A stretch of 64,000 bases of DNA from Limnobaculum zhutongyuii (GTDB lineage: Bacteria > Pseudomonadota > Gammaproteobacteria > Enterobacterales > Enterobacteriaceae), in contig NZ_CP034752.1 of the NCBI RefSeq assembly GCF_004295645.1, forward strand, positions 4,000,001-4,064,000, given 5' to 3'. Positions within the stretch are counted from its first letter, which is position 1. The number at the start of each line of letters is the position of its first letter. The notes under the pieces are model-generated. The model did no database searches, was not told where the DNA came from, and was given only the letters and a program-made list of their open reading frames with translations. This document shows, one piece after another, positions 40,350 through 49,280 of this stretch. The translations under genes were made by a program, and so were the position numbers.

Positions 40350-40365
40350 GTGCAAAAAGTTGCAT
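40350..40365. promoter_or_regulatory. Putative AtoC binding site 2
   Basis: GTGCAA-AAAG-TTGCAT repeats the arms and 4-base spacing of site 1 with one mismatch. It ends 12 bases before the -24 element. This close position would suit a repressing or auxiliary role. Confidence 0.45.
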
Positions 40366-40377
40366 AAAAACCATAAC

Positions 40378-40393
40378 TGGCACACACCTTGCA
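40378..40393 (+). promoter_or_regulatory. Sigma-54 promoter of atoDAEB
   Basis: TGGCAC-ACACC-TTGCA matches the -24/-12 consensus (TGGCAC-N5-TTGC) fully, with 10 bases between GG and GC. It lies about 50 bases before atoD and fits control by AtoC. Confidence 0.88.
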
Positions 40394-40441
40394 ATTCCTT
40401 GTGTGAGTCCTTCTTCGGACGTCAAAACATAAGGAATAATT

Positions 40442-41101
40442 ATGAAAAATAAACATATTGATATACAGCAGGCTGCTGAATATTTTCGTGATGGTATGAC
40501 TATCATGGTTGGCGGTTTCATGGGTGTGGGGACACCGCCGCGTCTGGTCGAGGCCCTCCTTAATTCTGGTGTAAAAGATTTAACTATCATTGCTAACGAT
40601 ACTGCATTTGTTGATACCGGTATTGGCCCCTTAGTGGTTAACGGCAGAGTGAAGAAAGTGATTGCTTCACACATTGGCACCAACCCGGAAACCGGTCGCC
40701 GTATGATTGCCGGAGAAATGGAAGTAGAGCTGGTACCTCAGGGTACGCTGATTGAACGGATCCGCTGCGGTGGCGCTGGCCTTGGTGGTTTCTTAACCCC
40801 TACCGGCGTTGGTACCGTGGTTGAAGAAGGCAAACAAAAACTGACTATCGACGGTGTTGAATATCTTCTGGAACTCCCTCTGCGTGCTGATTTAGCACTG
40901 ATTCAATCCCATATCGCTGACCATCAGGGCAACCTGGTTTATGAATTAACCACTCGTAACTTTAACCCAATCATCGCGCTAGCTGCAGATGTGGTTATTG
41001 CTGAACCGGATAGTCTGGTGGAAGTGGGTGATATTGCTCCGGACCACGTAATGACACCTGGCGCATTAATCGATCACATTGTTTATCCAAAGGAGAGCTA
41101 A
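40442..41101 (+). CDS. atoD: AtoD, acetoacetyl-CoA transferase alpha subunit
   Basis: AtoD with AtoA moves CoA from acetyl-CoA to acetoacetate or other short-chain acids. The 219-residue protein (220 in E. coli) has FRDGMTIMVGGFMGVGTP near residue 15, the class I CoA-transferase CoA-binding motif, and CGGAGLGGFLTPTGVGT near residue 109. An AAGGAA site precedes ATG. It is first in atoDAEB, two bases from atoA. Confidence 0.97.
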   Translation: MKNKHIDIQQAAEYFRDGMTIMVGGFMGVGTPPRLVEALLNSGVKDLTIIANDTAFVDTGIGPLVVNGRVKKVIASHIGTNPETGRRMIAGEMEVELVPQGTLIERIRCGGAGLGGFLTPTGVGTVVEEGKQKLTIDGVEYLLELPLRADLALIQSHIADHQGNLVYELTTRNFNPIIALAADVVIAEPDSLVEVGDIAPDHVMTPGALIDHIVYPKES

Positions 41102-41103
41102 TC

Positions 41104-41769
41104 ATGAACGCAAAAGAACTTATCGCTCGCCGCGTAGCCCTTGAACTACATGATGGTGACATTGTGAACCTGGGTATCGGCTTGCCAACTCAGGTAGTGA
41201 ACTACTTACCGCAAGATATTCATATCACTCTACAGTCAGAAAACGGTTTTCTGGGTTTAGGCCCGGTAACTGAAGCTCATCCTAATCTGGTCAACGCTGG
41301 CGGACAACCTTGTGGAGTTCTGCCTGGGGCAGCCATGTTCGACAGCGCCTTCTCATTTGCTCTGATCCGTGGTGGTCATGTGGACGCCAGCGTTTTAGGC
41401 GGTCTGCAGGTTGACCAACATGCTAACCTGGCAAACTGGATGGTCCCGGGAAAAATGGTTCCGGGTATGGGTGGAGCAATGGACCTGGTTACCGGTGCTC
41501 GCCGCGTTATTATCGCGATGGAGCATTGTGCCAAAGATGGTTCATCAAAAATCCTCAAGCAGTGCACTTTACCGTTAACCGCCAAGAACAAAGTCAGCAT
41601 GATTGTGACTGAGATGGGCGTGTTCGAGTTTGAAAAGGGACAGCTAATTCTGAAAGAACATGCTCCGGGCGTTACGCTTGAAGCTATCAAGGCTGCAACC
41701 GATGCTGAATTTAGCGTGGCTGCAGACTTTAAAGTTATGCCAATCGTTGTTGAGGAAGGTGTAGCATGA
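41104..41769 (+). CDS. atoA: AtoA, acetoacetyl-CoA transferase beta subunit
   Basis: The catalytic subunit of the transferase, 221 residues. The active-site Glu is in SENGFLGLGP near residue 47, and GIGLPTQVVNYLP precedes it. Later segments include GGLQVDQHANLANWMVPGKMVPGMGG. It pairs with AtoD, and its stop overlaps the atoE start by 4 bases (ATGA), so the permease is coupled to it. Confidence 0.97.
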   Translation: MNAKELIARRVALELHDGDIVNLGIGLPTQVVNYLPQDIHITLQSENGFLGLGPVTEAHPNLVNAGGQPCGVLPGAAMFDSAFSFALIRGGHVDASVLGGLQVDQHANLANWMVPGKMVPGMGGAMDLVTGARRVIIAMEHCAKDGSSKILKQCTLPLTAKNKVSMIVTEMGVFEFEKGQLILKEHAPGVTLEAIKAATDAEFSVAADFKVMPIVVEEGVA

Positions 41770-43088
41770 TCGGCCGCATATCTCGTTTCTTAACCGGCTT
41801 TGTTAGCCGCTACCTGCCCGATCCGTTAATTTTCGCCATGTTGTTAACCATGCTCACGTTTGTGATTGCACTGGCTCTGACACCACATACACCTGTCGAT
41901 ATGGTGCAAATGTGGGGTAACGGCTTCTGGAACCTGCTTGGTTTCGGTATGCAAATGGCGCTGATTATCGTAACAGGACATGCTTTGGCCAGCTCCGCAC
42001 CGGTTAAGCGTATCCTGAAATTAACCGCATCAGCTGCTAAAACCCCTGCTCAGGGCGTTATGCTGGTCACCTTCTTTGGTTCCGTTGCCTGTGTAATTAA
42101 CTGGGGCTTTGGACTGGTAGTAGGCGCAATGTTTGCCCGTGAAGTGGCTCGTCGGGTGAAAGGCTCTGACTATCCATTGCTGATTGCCTGTGCTTACATC
42201 GGCTTCCTGACATGGGGCGGTGGTTTCTCTGGTTCCATGCCACTGCTGGCCGCAACGCCAGGCAACCCGGTTGAGTATATCGCGGGCCTGATCCCAGTTT
42301 CTCAAACCATTTTTACTGACTACAACATCTTTATCACGTTATCTCTGATTGTGGTGATGCCGTTTGTTACCCGTATGATGATGCCAAAACCAGAAGATGT
42401 GGTAACTGTTGATCCATCTCTGCTGGCTGAAGAGCCAGACTTCCAGAAAAAACTTCCTGCTGATGCTCCAGTGGCAGAAAAAATGGAAGAAAGCCGTATC
42501 ATCGCGTGGATCATTGGTGCGTTGGGTATTGCTTACTTAGGCATGTATTTCTACGAAAAAGGCTTCAATATCACCATCAACACCGTCAACATGATGTTTA
42601 TGATTGCCGGTTTACTGCTGCACAAAACGCCAATGGCCTATATGCGCGCCATTTCTGCCGCAGCCAAAAGTACCGCTGGTATTCTGGTACAATTCCCGTT
42701 CTATGCCGGTATCCAGTTAATGATGGAACACTCTGGTTTAGGCGGTCTGATCACTGAATGGTTTATTAACGTTGCCAACAAAGATACCTTCCCAATCATG
42801 ACCTTCTTCAGTTCTGCGTTGATTAACTTCGCAGTACCATCAGGCGGCGGTCACTGGGTTATTCAGGGTCCATTTGTTATGCCTGCGGCACAAGCTTTAG
42901 GTGCCGATCTGGGTAAATCAGCCATGGCAATTGCCTACGGTGAACAGTGGATGAACATGGCACAACCATTCTGGGCCTTACCTGCACTGGCTATTGCTGG
43001 TTTAGGGGTTCGGGACATTATGGGTTACTGTGTTACCGCCCTGCTGTTCTCCGGCATCATATTTGTTATCGGCCTCACCGTATTCTGA
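41766..43088 (+). CDS. atoE: AtoE, short-chain fatty acid transporter
   Basis: A 440-residue inner-membrane permease for short-chain fatty acids such as butyrate and acetoacetate. Many hydrophobic segments are spread over the length. Family landmarks are RYLPDPLIFAMLLTMLTF near residue 15, NWGFGLVVGAMFAREVARR near 112, FAVPSGGGHWVIQGPFVMPAA near 357 and YGEQWMNMAQPFWALPAL near 396. The length matches E. coli AtoE (440). Confidence 0.97.
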   Translation: MIGRISRFLTGFVSRYLPDPLIFAMLLTMLTFVIALALTPHTPVDMVQMWGNGFWNLLGFGMQMALIIVTGHALASSAPVKRILKLTASAAKTPAQGVMLVTFFGSVACVINWGFGLVVGAMFAREVARRVKGSDYPLLIACAYIGFLTWGGGFSGSMPLLAATPGNPVEYIAGLIPVSQTIFTDYNIFITLSLIVVMPFVTRMMMPKPEDVVTVDPSLLAEEPDFQKKLPADAPVAEKMEESRIIAWIIGALGIAYLGMYFYEKGFNITINTVNMMFMIAGLLLHKTPMAYMRAISAAAKSTAGILVQFPFYAGIQLMMEHSGLGGLITEWFINVANKDTFPIMTFFSSALINFAVPSGGGHWVIQGPFVMPAAQALGADLGKSAMAIAYGEQWMNMAQPFWALPALAIAGLGVRDIMGYCVTALLFSGIIFVIGLTVF

Positions 43089-43127
43089 CGCCAATAGTAA
43101 AATAGATAAAAATTAAGGAATTGAGTT

Positions 43128-44312
43128 ATGAACAACATTGTTATCGTCAGCGCAGCGCGCACCGCCATCGGCAGCTTTAATGGCTCACTGGCTTCGGTTT
43201 CCGCCGTTGATTTAGGTTCAGTAGTTATTCGTGAAGCAATGGCCCGTGCTGGTATCAGCGGTGAAGCAGTTGATGAAGTTATTTTTGGTAACGTACTCCA
43301 GGCTGGTTTAGGTCAAAACCCAGCCCGTCAGGCTCTGCTGAAAAGCGGTATTCCTGAAACGGTTTGTGCTTATACCGTAAACAAAGTCTGTGGTTCAGGC
43401 CTGAAAAGTGTCGCTCTGGCAGCTCAAGCGATTCTTGCCGGTGATGCTCAGGCAATTATTGCCGGTGGTATGGAAAACATGAGTCAGGCGCCTTACTTAC
43501 TGGATAGCAAAGCGCGTTGGGGTTACCGTTTAGGTGATGGCAAACTGATGGATGTTATCCTGCAAGATGGCTTAATGTGTGCCACTCACGGTTACCACAT
43601 GGGAATCACCGCAGAGAACGTTGCTAAAGAGTACGATATCAGCCGTGAAGCACAGGATGCTCTGGCGCTGGCATCACAGCAAAAAGCCGTAGCTGCGATT
43701 AACAGCGGTGCTTTTGCCAAAGAAATCGTTCCAGTAACGGTAAAAACCCGCAAAGGTGACATCATTGTCGATACCGACGAGTTCCCGAAAGCTGACACCA
43801 CGGCGGAAGGTCTGGCGAAACTGCGTCCTGCCTTCACTAAAGAGGGTACGGTAACCGCAGGTAACGCTTCAGGTATTAACGATGGTGCTGCGGCTCTGGT
43901 CGTTATGTCTGAAAGCCGTGCCAAAGAGCTGGGATTAACGCCTCTGGCCCGTATCAGAGGCTATGCCAACGGCGGTGTTGCACCATCGCTGATGGGCATG
44001 GGCCCGGTTCCTGCAACGCTGAACGCGTTAAAGAAAACCGGCCTGTCACTGTCTGATATTGATCTGATTGAAGCTAACGAAGCTTTCGCCGCTCAGTTCC
44101 TGGCCGTTGGCAAAACACTGGGATTCGATGCCGCCAAAGTTAACGTTAACGGTGGTGCAATTGCTCTGGGTCACCCAATCGGTGCATCCGGTGCGCGTAT
44201 TCTGGTAACCCTGCTGCACTCGTTACAAGCCAGAGATAAAACTCTGGGTCTGGCAACGCTGTGTATTGGTGGTGGTCAGGGTATTGCAATGATTGTTGAG
44301 CGCATGAGCTAA
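43128..44312 (+). CDS. atoB: AtoB, acetyl-CoA acetyltransferase
   Basis: AtoB splits acetoacetyl-CoA into two acetyl-CoA, completing the pathway. The 394-residue thiolase has the acylated Cys in NKVCGSGLKS near residue 88, His in GGAIALGHPIGASGARI near 348, and the second Cys in CIGGGQG near 379. It follows atoE by 39 bases and is followed by a terminator. Confidence 0.97.
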   Translation: MNNIVIVSAARTAIGSFNGSLASVSAVDLGSVVIREAMARAGISGEAVDEVIFGNVLQAGLGQNPARQALLKSGIPETVCAYTVNKVCGSGLKSVALAAQAILAGDAQAIIAGGMENMSQAPYLLDSKARWGYRLGDGKLMDVILQDGLMCATHGYHMGITAENVAKEYDISREAQDALALASQQKAVAAINSGAFAKEIVPVTVKTRKGDIIVDTDEFPKADTTAEGLAKLRPAFTKEGTVTAGNASGINDGAAALVVMSESRAKELGLTPLARIRGYANGGVAPSLMGMGPVPATLNALKKTGLSLSDIDLIEANEAFAAQFLAVGKTLGFDAAKVNVNGGAIALGHPIGASGARILVTLLHSLQARDKTLGLATLCIGGGQGIAMIVERMS

Positions 44313-44329
44313 TCATTCGCTTCTACCAC

Positions 44330-44359
44330 AAATGCCGGTATCATTTGGTGCCGGCATTT
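44330..44359 (+). terminator. Terminator of atoDAEB
   Basis: AAATGCCGG / CCGGCATTT (9 bp) with a 12-base loop and short T-rich tail lies 18 bases after atoB. Confidence 0.75.
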
Positions 44360-44400
44360 ATATCCAAATCCTTCGTTCACCCGCGTCAACGCCCCTCCTC

Positions 44401-45489
44401 TTACTCAAATTTCGCCTGTTCATCCAAATCAATATGTTGACCAATAAGCTCCGCTTCAATCTCTTCAATACTGGGTAAGTCCGTCAATAATTTATCTGGT
44501 AACGAATTAATCAGTTGGTACTCCGCAACGCCTATCGGATGATTAGAGTCACGCAGAGCGTATTCAGCAACAACTCGATTTTGGCTTTTGCACAGTAATA
44601 ACCCTATGGTAGGAGAATCTTCTGAACGTTTTATCTGAGCATCAACAGCACTAAGATAAAAACTCAGCTTCCCCGCATGTTCCGGTTTAAAAGCACCAGC
44701 TTTAAGCTCAACAACTACATAGCAGCGTAGCTTTAAGTGGTAAAACAAGAGGTCAATAAAAAAGTCATCACCGCCAACTTCTAAATGAACCTGTCGCCCG
44801 ACAAAAGCAAACCCACTCCCCAGTTCAATCAAGAAGCGAGTAATGTGTTGTACTAACGCCGACTCTATCGCCCGTTCTTCCGCATCTTTTCCAAGACCAA
44901 GAAAATCCAGACGATAAGGATCTTTTAATGAATCTCTGGCCAGTTCAGATTGATATCCGGGAAGACGGGATTCAAAGTTAGTAACTGCTAACCCTTCTCG
45001 TTCTATACGTTGAGTCTCAATATGTATATTCAATGTATTACGAGACCAACCATACTCAAGCGCCTGCCGGGCATAGGCCAGACGTAACCCGGTATCTTTT
45101 AAACGGGTTAATAACACAATGTTATGCCCCCATTGTAATTGTCCAACAAGCTGTTGGACAATTACAATATCAGGCCAGGCTTCAGCAAAAGCACGCATCG
45201 ACATAAGGTTAGCGCGAGAAAAACCTTTAAGCTCAGGAAACGCTGTTCTTAAATCTTTGGCTAACTGTTCAATAACTTTGGTTCCCCAACCCTGTTCCGC
45301 TTGTCGGGTTAAAATGTCTCTCCCAATATGCCAATAAAGCGCAAGCAACTCCTGATTGACCGCTAAGATAGCTTTTTGCCGCGCAGTCTGAATTTGAGTT
45401 TTTAGCGCCGCTAACCATTCACCATAATCTGAAGGAATTAATTCTGAGGTCATTTTTTGATTCTTCTGATACAAGCCAGAGCAAATCAT
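44401..45489 (-). CDS. DUF1016/YhcG-family PDDEXK nuclease
   Basis: A 362-residue protein with the two-part YhcG layout: an N-terminal helical domain (IGRDILTRQAEQGWGTKVIEQLAKDL near residue 55, in continuous helices; LMSMRAFAEAW) and a C-terminal PD-(D/E)xK nuclease fold with FFIDLLFYH...VVVELKAG near residues 247-267, which supplies the Asp and the Glu-x-Lys pair. The ATG at 45489 has TAGGAA upstream; ATG 45453 is an alternative. Relatives are often near restriction or defence genes, but this copy stands alone between atoB and hypE. Substrate unknown. Confidence 0.85.
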   Translation of the reverse strand: MICSGLYQKNQKMTSELIPSDYGEWLAALKTQIQTARQKAILAVNQELLALYWHIGRDILTRQAEQGWGTKVIEQLAKDLRTAFPELKGFSRANLMSMRAFAEAWPDIVIVQQLVGQLQWGHNIVLLTRLKDTGLRLAYARQALEYGWSRNTLNIHIETQRIEREGLAVTNFESRLPGYQSELARDSLKDPYRLDFLGLGKDAEERAIESALVQHITRFLIELGSGFAFVGRQVHLEVGGDDFFIDLLFYHLKLRCYVVVELKAGAFKPEHAGKLSFYLSAVDAQIKRSEDSPTIGLLLCKSQNRVVAEYALRDSNHPIGVAEYQLINSLPDKLLTDLPSIEEIEAELIGQHIDLDEQAKFE

Positions 45490-45564
45490 AAAATGTTTCC
45501 TACCGGCCCCCTCACTCAGCTTTTATTATCTGGAATCTATTACCCAATATTTGTTTTCTTCCAT

Positions 45565-45605
45565 AAAAATAGCCCCGACGGCTTTCACCTGTCGGGGCTA
45601 TTTTT
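45565..45605. terminator. Bidirectional terminator after hypE
   Basis: A 15-bp perfect stem AAAAATAGCCCCGAC / GTCGGGGCTATTTTT with an 11-base loop ends the long hyb-hyp unit on the minus strand (14 bases after hypE). Its A and T runs are symmetric. Confidence 0.95.
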
Positions 45606-45618
45606 ATCAATACTGTTA

Positions 45619-46644
45619 TTAGCAAATTCTTGGCAATGGTTCGCTATGCGGTAAATCCAGCAGGCGAGAAGCGCCAAAAATTCCTTTTAGTTGAACTCGG
45701 GCAGTATCCGTTACCGTTCCAATCACCGCAGCGTCTTTGCCTAAAGGATGGGCTCGTAATGCAGCTAAGGTTGCCTGTTCCGCTTCTGGCGCTACGACAA
45801 TCACCAGCTTACCTTCATTGGCAAAGTTCAGCGGTTCCAGCCCCAACAGCTCACATACGCCGCGAACAGCAGGATTGACCGGCAGATCCCCTTCATTAAT
45901 CGACATACCGCAGCCGCTGGCAGCAGCAAATTCATGCAGAATGGCAGTGACACCACCCCGGGTTGCATCACGTAATGCTCTGACACCATCGATCTCGCGT
46001 AATGGGGCAATCAGTGGCGTTAATACGGCGCAATCACTGGTTAACTCAGCTTCAAGCCCCAGATTCTCACGCAAATTCAGAATGGTTGCGCCATGGTCTC
46101 CCAGCGTTCCACTCACTAAAATGCGATCGCCGGGACGAATATGTTGAGCCCCCCAGTTAATCGTTCCGGGAATAGCGCCAATGCCCGCCGTATTAATAAA
46201 GACTTTGTCTGCCGCTCCACGCTGTACCACTTTAGTGTCGCCAGTGACAATCTCTACGCCTGCTGCTGCAGCGGTATCAGCCATGGATTTAACAATTTGC
46301 TCCAGCTGGAGCAACGGTAGTCCCTCTTCAAGGATAAACCCACAGGAGAGATATTGCGGAACCGCACCGCTTACCGCCACATCATTAACCGTTCCACAAA
46401 CCGCCAGCTTACCGATATTGCCGCCGGGAAAGAATATAGGATCAATAACATAGCTATCAGTACTAAATGCTAAACGATCGCCCACAGAGGTAAGTAATGA
46501 CAACGGGATACGAGCCTGATCTTCCCGCTCATTCAACGCCGGATTAGCAAAAGCCTGTAAAAACAGCTGTTCAATCAGCTGCTGCATAGCCTGACCGCCG
46601 CTACCATGGGCCATGGTAACGACATCTTTTTCAGTAAAAGCCAT
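45619..46644 (-). CDS. hypE: HypE, hydrogenase cyanide-ligand dehydratase
   Basis: HypE dehydrates the thiocarbamate on its own C-terminal Cys to thiocyanate, the CN source for the [NiFe] site. The 341-residue protein starts near MAHGSGGQAMQQLIEQ, has the PurM-type ATP-binding fold, and ends in the required PRIC tail. It is the last gene of the hyb-hyp unit, 3 bases after hypD. HypF, its partner carbamoyltransferase, is not in the window. Confidence 0.97.
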   Translation of the reverse strand: MAFTEKDVVTMAHGSGGQAMQQLIEQLFLQAFANPALNEREDQARIPLSLLTSVGDRLAFSTDSYVIDPIFFPGGNIGKLAVCGTVNDVAVSGAVPQYLSCGFILEEGLPLLQLEQIVKSMADTAAAAGVEIVTGDTKVVQRGAADKVFINTAGIGAIPGTINWGAQHIRPGDRILVSGTLGDHGATILNLRENLGLEAELTSDCAVLTPLIAPLREIDGVRALRDATRGGVTAILHEFAAASGCGMSINEGDLPVNPAVRGVCELLGLEPLNFANEGKLVIVVAPEAEQATLAALRAHPLGKDAAVIGTVTDTARVQLKGIFGASRLLDLPHSEPLPRIC

Positions 46645-46647
46645 AAA

Positions 46648-47763
46648 TTAAGCGAGCCCCCGACGATATTGATAATAGGCGGCACACGCGCCCTCAGAAG
46701 AAACCATCAGTGCCCCAAACGCGTTTTGTGGCGTACAGCGGGTACCAAACAGCGGACAATCATTTGGCTTACAGCGCCCGGTCAGAACATCACCGCAACG
46801 AGCCTGAGGATCGTCAGCCACCTGATGCTCTTGAGTATTGAAACGCAATTCTGCATCAAACTCACGATAGGCTGGAGTCAGTTGAACGCCAGATCCGGCA
46901 ATCGAGCCCAAACCACGCCATTCGCTGCTCTCTTTCAGTTCAAATACTTCATCCAGAGCTTTGCGCGCCAGCGCATTTCCCTGCTGAGATACGATACGTT
47001 TATATTGGTTTTCCACTTCACAACGACCATCATGTATCTGGTCCACCAGCATTGCCAGCGCTTGCAGGATATCTAATGGTTCAAATCCGGTAACCACTAG
47101 TGGTTTATGGAAGTCTTCTGCAATGAAGCCATAAGGCGTAGTGCCAATCACCATGCTGACATGGCCGGGAGCAAGAAAGCCGTCAATTCTGACATCAGGC
47201 TGCTCCAGCAGGCTACGCAAGGTTGGAATAATGGTAATGTGCTGACAGAAAATACTGAAATTGGTTAAACCACGACGTTTAGCCTGCTGTAGCGTCAACG
47301 CGGTACTTGGCATCGTCGTTTCAAAACCAAGACCAAAAAACACTACCTGCTTATCCGGATTTTGCTCAGCAAAAGTCAGGGTATCCAATGGAGAGTAGAC
47401 AATACGCACATCAGCACCGCGACGTTTGGCATCTAACAGAGAGCCATTGCGCCCAGGCACCCGCATCGCATCGCCATAGGTACAAAAAATCACCTCAGGA
47501 CGTTCGGCAATTTCAATACAGCCGTCAATGCGTCCCATCGGCAATACACAGACCGGACAACCCGGCCCATGCACAAATTCAATTTCTGGTGGTAGCAGTT
47601 GGTCAATACCAAACTTATAGATAGCATGAGTATGCCCACCGCACACTTCCATCAATTGCAGTGGACGCTCACCGGCCTTAGCAATAGCTGAGACTTTATG
47701 GCGAATATGGGACAGCAGCGTTTTTGCCAGTTCAGGATCGCGGAATTCATCAACGTACTGCAT
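46648..47763 (-). CDS. hypD: HypD, [NiFe]-hydrogenase Fe(CN)2CO assembly scaffold
   Basis: HypD with HypC assembles the Fe(CN)2CO group. The start at 47763 gives 371 residues beginning MQYVDEFRDPE, like E. coli HypD (373); the tandem ATG at 47766 is nearly as good, and both follow GGAG inside hypC. Motifs are EVCGGHTHAIYKFG near residue 40, GPGCPVCVLPMGRID near 67, and the C-terminal cluster cysteines with CGDVLTGRCKPNDCPLFGTRC. It overlaps hypC by 14 bases. Confidence 0.97.
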   Translation of the reverse strand: MQYVDEFRDPELAKTLLSHIRHKVSAIAKAGERPLQLMEVCGGHTHAIYKFGIDQLLPPEIEFVHGPGCPVCVLPMGRIDGCIEIAERPEVIFCTYGDAMRVPGRNGSLLDAKRRGADVRIVYSPLDTLTFAEQNPDKQVVFFGLGFETTMPSTALTLQQAKRRGLTNFSIFCQHITIIPTLRSLLEQPDVRIDGFLAPGHVSMVIGTTPYGFIAEDFHKPLVVTGFEPLDILQALAMLVDQIHDGRCEVENQYKRIVSQQGNALARKALDEVFELKESSEWRGLGSIAGSGVQLTPAYREFDAELRFNTQEHQVADDPQARCGDVLTGRCKPNDCPLFGTRCTPQNAFGALMVSSEGACAAYYQYRRGLA

Positions 47764-48043
47764 CATCCGCTCCGGCATTGATCCCGAGGAAATCGCCCAC
47801 TTCATGTTCAAGCACACTCATTGCCATCAGAGCTTCGAGCGTGGCCTGCGCCTCTTCTTCATTGATGATGCTCATCGCAAAACCAACGTGAACCAGAACC
47901 CATTGACCGATTAATTCAGCCGGTTCGCCTTCACAAATGAGGGCAATATTCACATCGCGTTTTACGCCACAAACGTCAACCTGAGCTAACTGATGAATAT
48001 CTTCACCTACGGCAACAATTTGCCCCGGAACCCCTAAGCACAT
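47750..48043 (-). CDS. hybG: HypC/HybG hydrogenase maturation chaperone
   Basis: A small chaperone that brings the iron group from HypD to the large subunit precursor. The start at 48043 gives 97 residues beginning MCLGVPGQIV, with the essential Cys2. GEDIHQLAQVDVCGVKRDVNIA is closer to HybG, the hydrogenase-2 chaperone, than to HypC of E. coli, which suits the neighbouring hyb genes. The C-terminus is about 15 residues longer than HybG. The start overlaps the end of hypB by 10 bases. Confidence 0.93.
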   Translation of the reverse strand: MCLGVPGQIVAVGEDIHQLAQVDVCGVKRDVNIALICEGEPAELIGQWVLVHVGFAMSIINEEEAQATLEALMAMSVLEHEVGDFLGINAGADDAVR

Positions 48044-49173
48044 AACTGCGTCTCCAGCCATGAAACCCAGGCTTCCATACCTTCACCACTGGTTGCCGAC
48101 AGTTGGATAACCTGAATATTCGGGTTAATCCGACGAGCATTAGCAATACAGGCCGCAACATCAAAATGCAGATACGGCAGTAAATCGATTTTATTCAAAA
48201 TCATCAGTTCTGATGCGGCAAACATATGGGGATATTTTAAGGGTTTATCTTCCCCTTCCGTCACTGACAAAACGGCAACCTTCGCCCGTTCACCCAAGTC
48301 AAAACTGGCAGGGCAAACCAGATTACCTACGTTTTCAATAAACAGCAGACTCTTCTCTTTTAACTCAAGGCGAGTAGCTGCATCGTGTACCATTTGTGCA
48401 TCCAGATGACAGCCTTTACCGGTATTCACCTGAATTGCCGGTACACCGGTGGCGCGAATACGCTCGGCATCATTAGTGGTTTGCTGATCCCCTTCAATCA
48501 CCGCGCAGGATAAACGCTCCCGTAAACGCATCAGGGTTTCAGTTAATAATGTGGTCTTGCCAGAACCCGGACTTGATACCAGATTCAGCGCCAGAATATG
48601 TTTGTCAGCAAAGTACTCTCGGTTATGCTCCGCCAGATGGTTGTTCTTACTCAGCACATCCATCTCGATTTGCAGCATTCTTTTCTGGCTCATGCCCGGT
48701 GCGTGAGTGCCTGCTTCGCCATGACCGTAATCTAAATCTTGTTCGATTTCACGCGGCTGAAATTTCTCTTCACTCTTCTCTGCGCTCTCTTTTTGTTCCA
48801 TCTCCAGCTCAAACTCTACATCACCCATCTTTTGAGCGATGGCAGTATGTACGTGGTGATGTACATCCCCCTGATGGTGGTAATGATGATGGATAACAAT
48901 GGTGCGCGGAGTTTCATGATGACCATGGTGATGTTCGTCATGGTGATGGTGCCCGTGATCGTGACTATGTCCGTGATGAGCATGGTCGTGATGGCTATGC
49001 CCGTGATCGTGGTGATGATGTTCGTGGTCGTGATCGTGGTGATGGTGGTCATGATCATGAGCATGATTATGCTCATGGCTGTGATGGTGATCGTGTCCGT
49101 GATGGTGAAAATGCGCGTGTTCCTCTCCTTCAATTCGCCGCTCGCCCGCAGCACATCCGCAAGTAGTACACAT
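48034..49173 (-). CDS. hypB: HypB, nickel-inserting GTPase with a very long His-rich domain
   Basis: HypB is the GTPase that loads nickel into hydrogenase with HypA. The 379 residues from ATG 49173 (after GAGGGGGAG) begin with the high-affinity site MCTTCGC. Residues 19-109 contain 52 His in runs broken by Asp, Gly, Ser and Glu, an unusually large nickel store; E. coli HypB (290) lacks it. The G domain follows with P-loop SSPGSGKTT near residue 200, EGDQQTTND, ENVGNLVCPASFDLGE and NKIDLLPY. It is 107 bases from hypA and overlaps hybG. Confidence 0.96.
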   Translation of the reverse strand: MCTTCGCAAGERRIEGEEHAHFHHHGHDHHHSHEHNHAHDHDHHHHDHDHEHHHHDHGHSHHDHAHHGHSHDHGHHHHDEHHHGHHETPRTIVIHHHYHHQGDVHHHVHTAIAQKMGDVEFELEMEQKESAEKSEEKFQPREIEQDLDYGHGEAGTHAPGMSQKRMLQIEMDVLSKNNHLAEHNREYFADKHILALNLVSSPGSGKTTLLTETLMRLRERLSCAVIEGDQQTTNDAERIRATGVPAIQVNTGKGCHLDAQMVHDAATRLELKEKSLLFIENVGNLVCPASFDLGERAKVAVLSVTEGEDKPLKYPHMFAASELMILNKIDLLPYLHFDVAACIANARRINPNIQVIQLSATSGEGMEAWVSWLETQLCA

Positions 49174-49280
49174 ATAACTCCCCCTCAAGACATTATCTTG
49201 TCACAGTTCAATCGGTAAATTCGGCCAGCTCATTTGCATCGGCAATATGAGATAAATATTCGAATTAGTTATTCAAGGTA

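Noticed and set aside
48739..49218. Long open frames on the plus strand and a GTGATGGTG-like repeat array across hypB
   Set aside because: They are the mirror of the His-rich codons (CAC/CAT with GAT/GGT) of hypB. The repeats are irregular and coding, so neither a gene nor a CRISPR array is supported.
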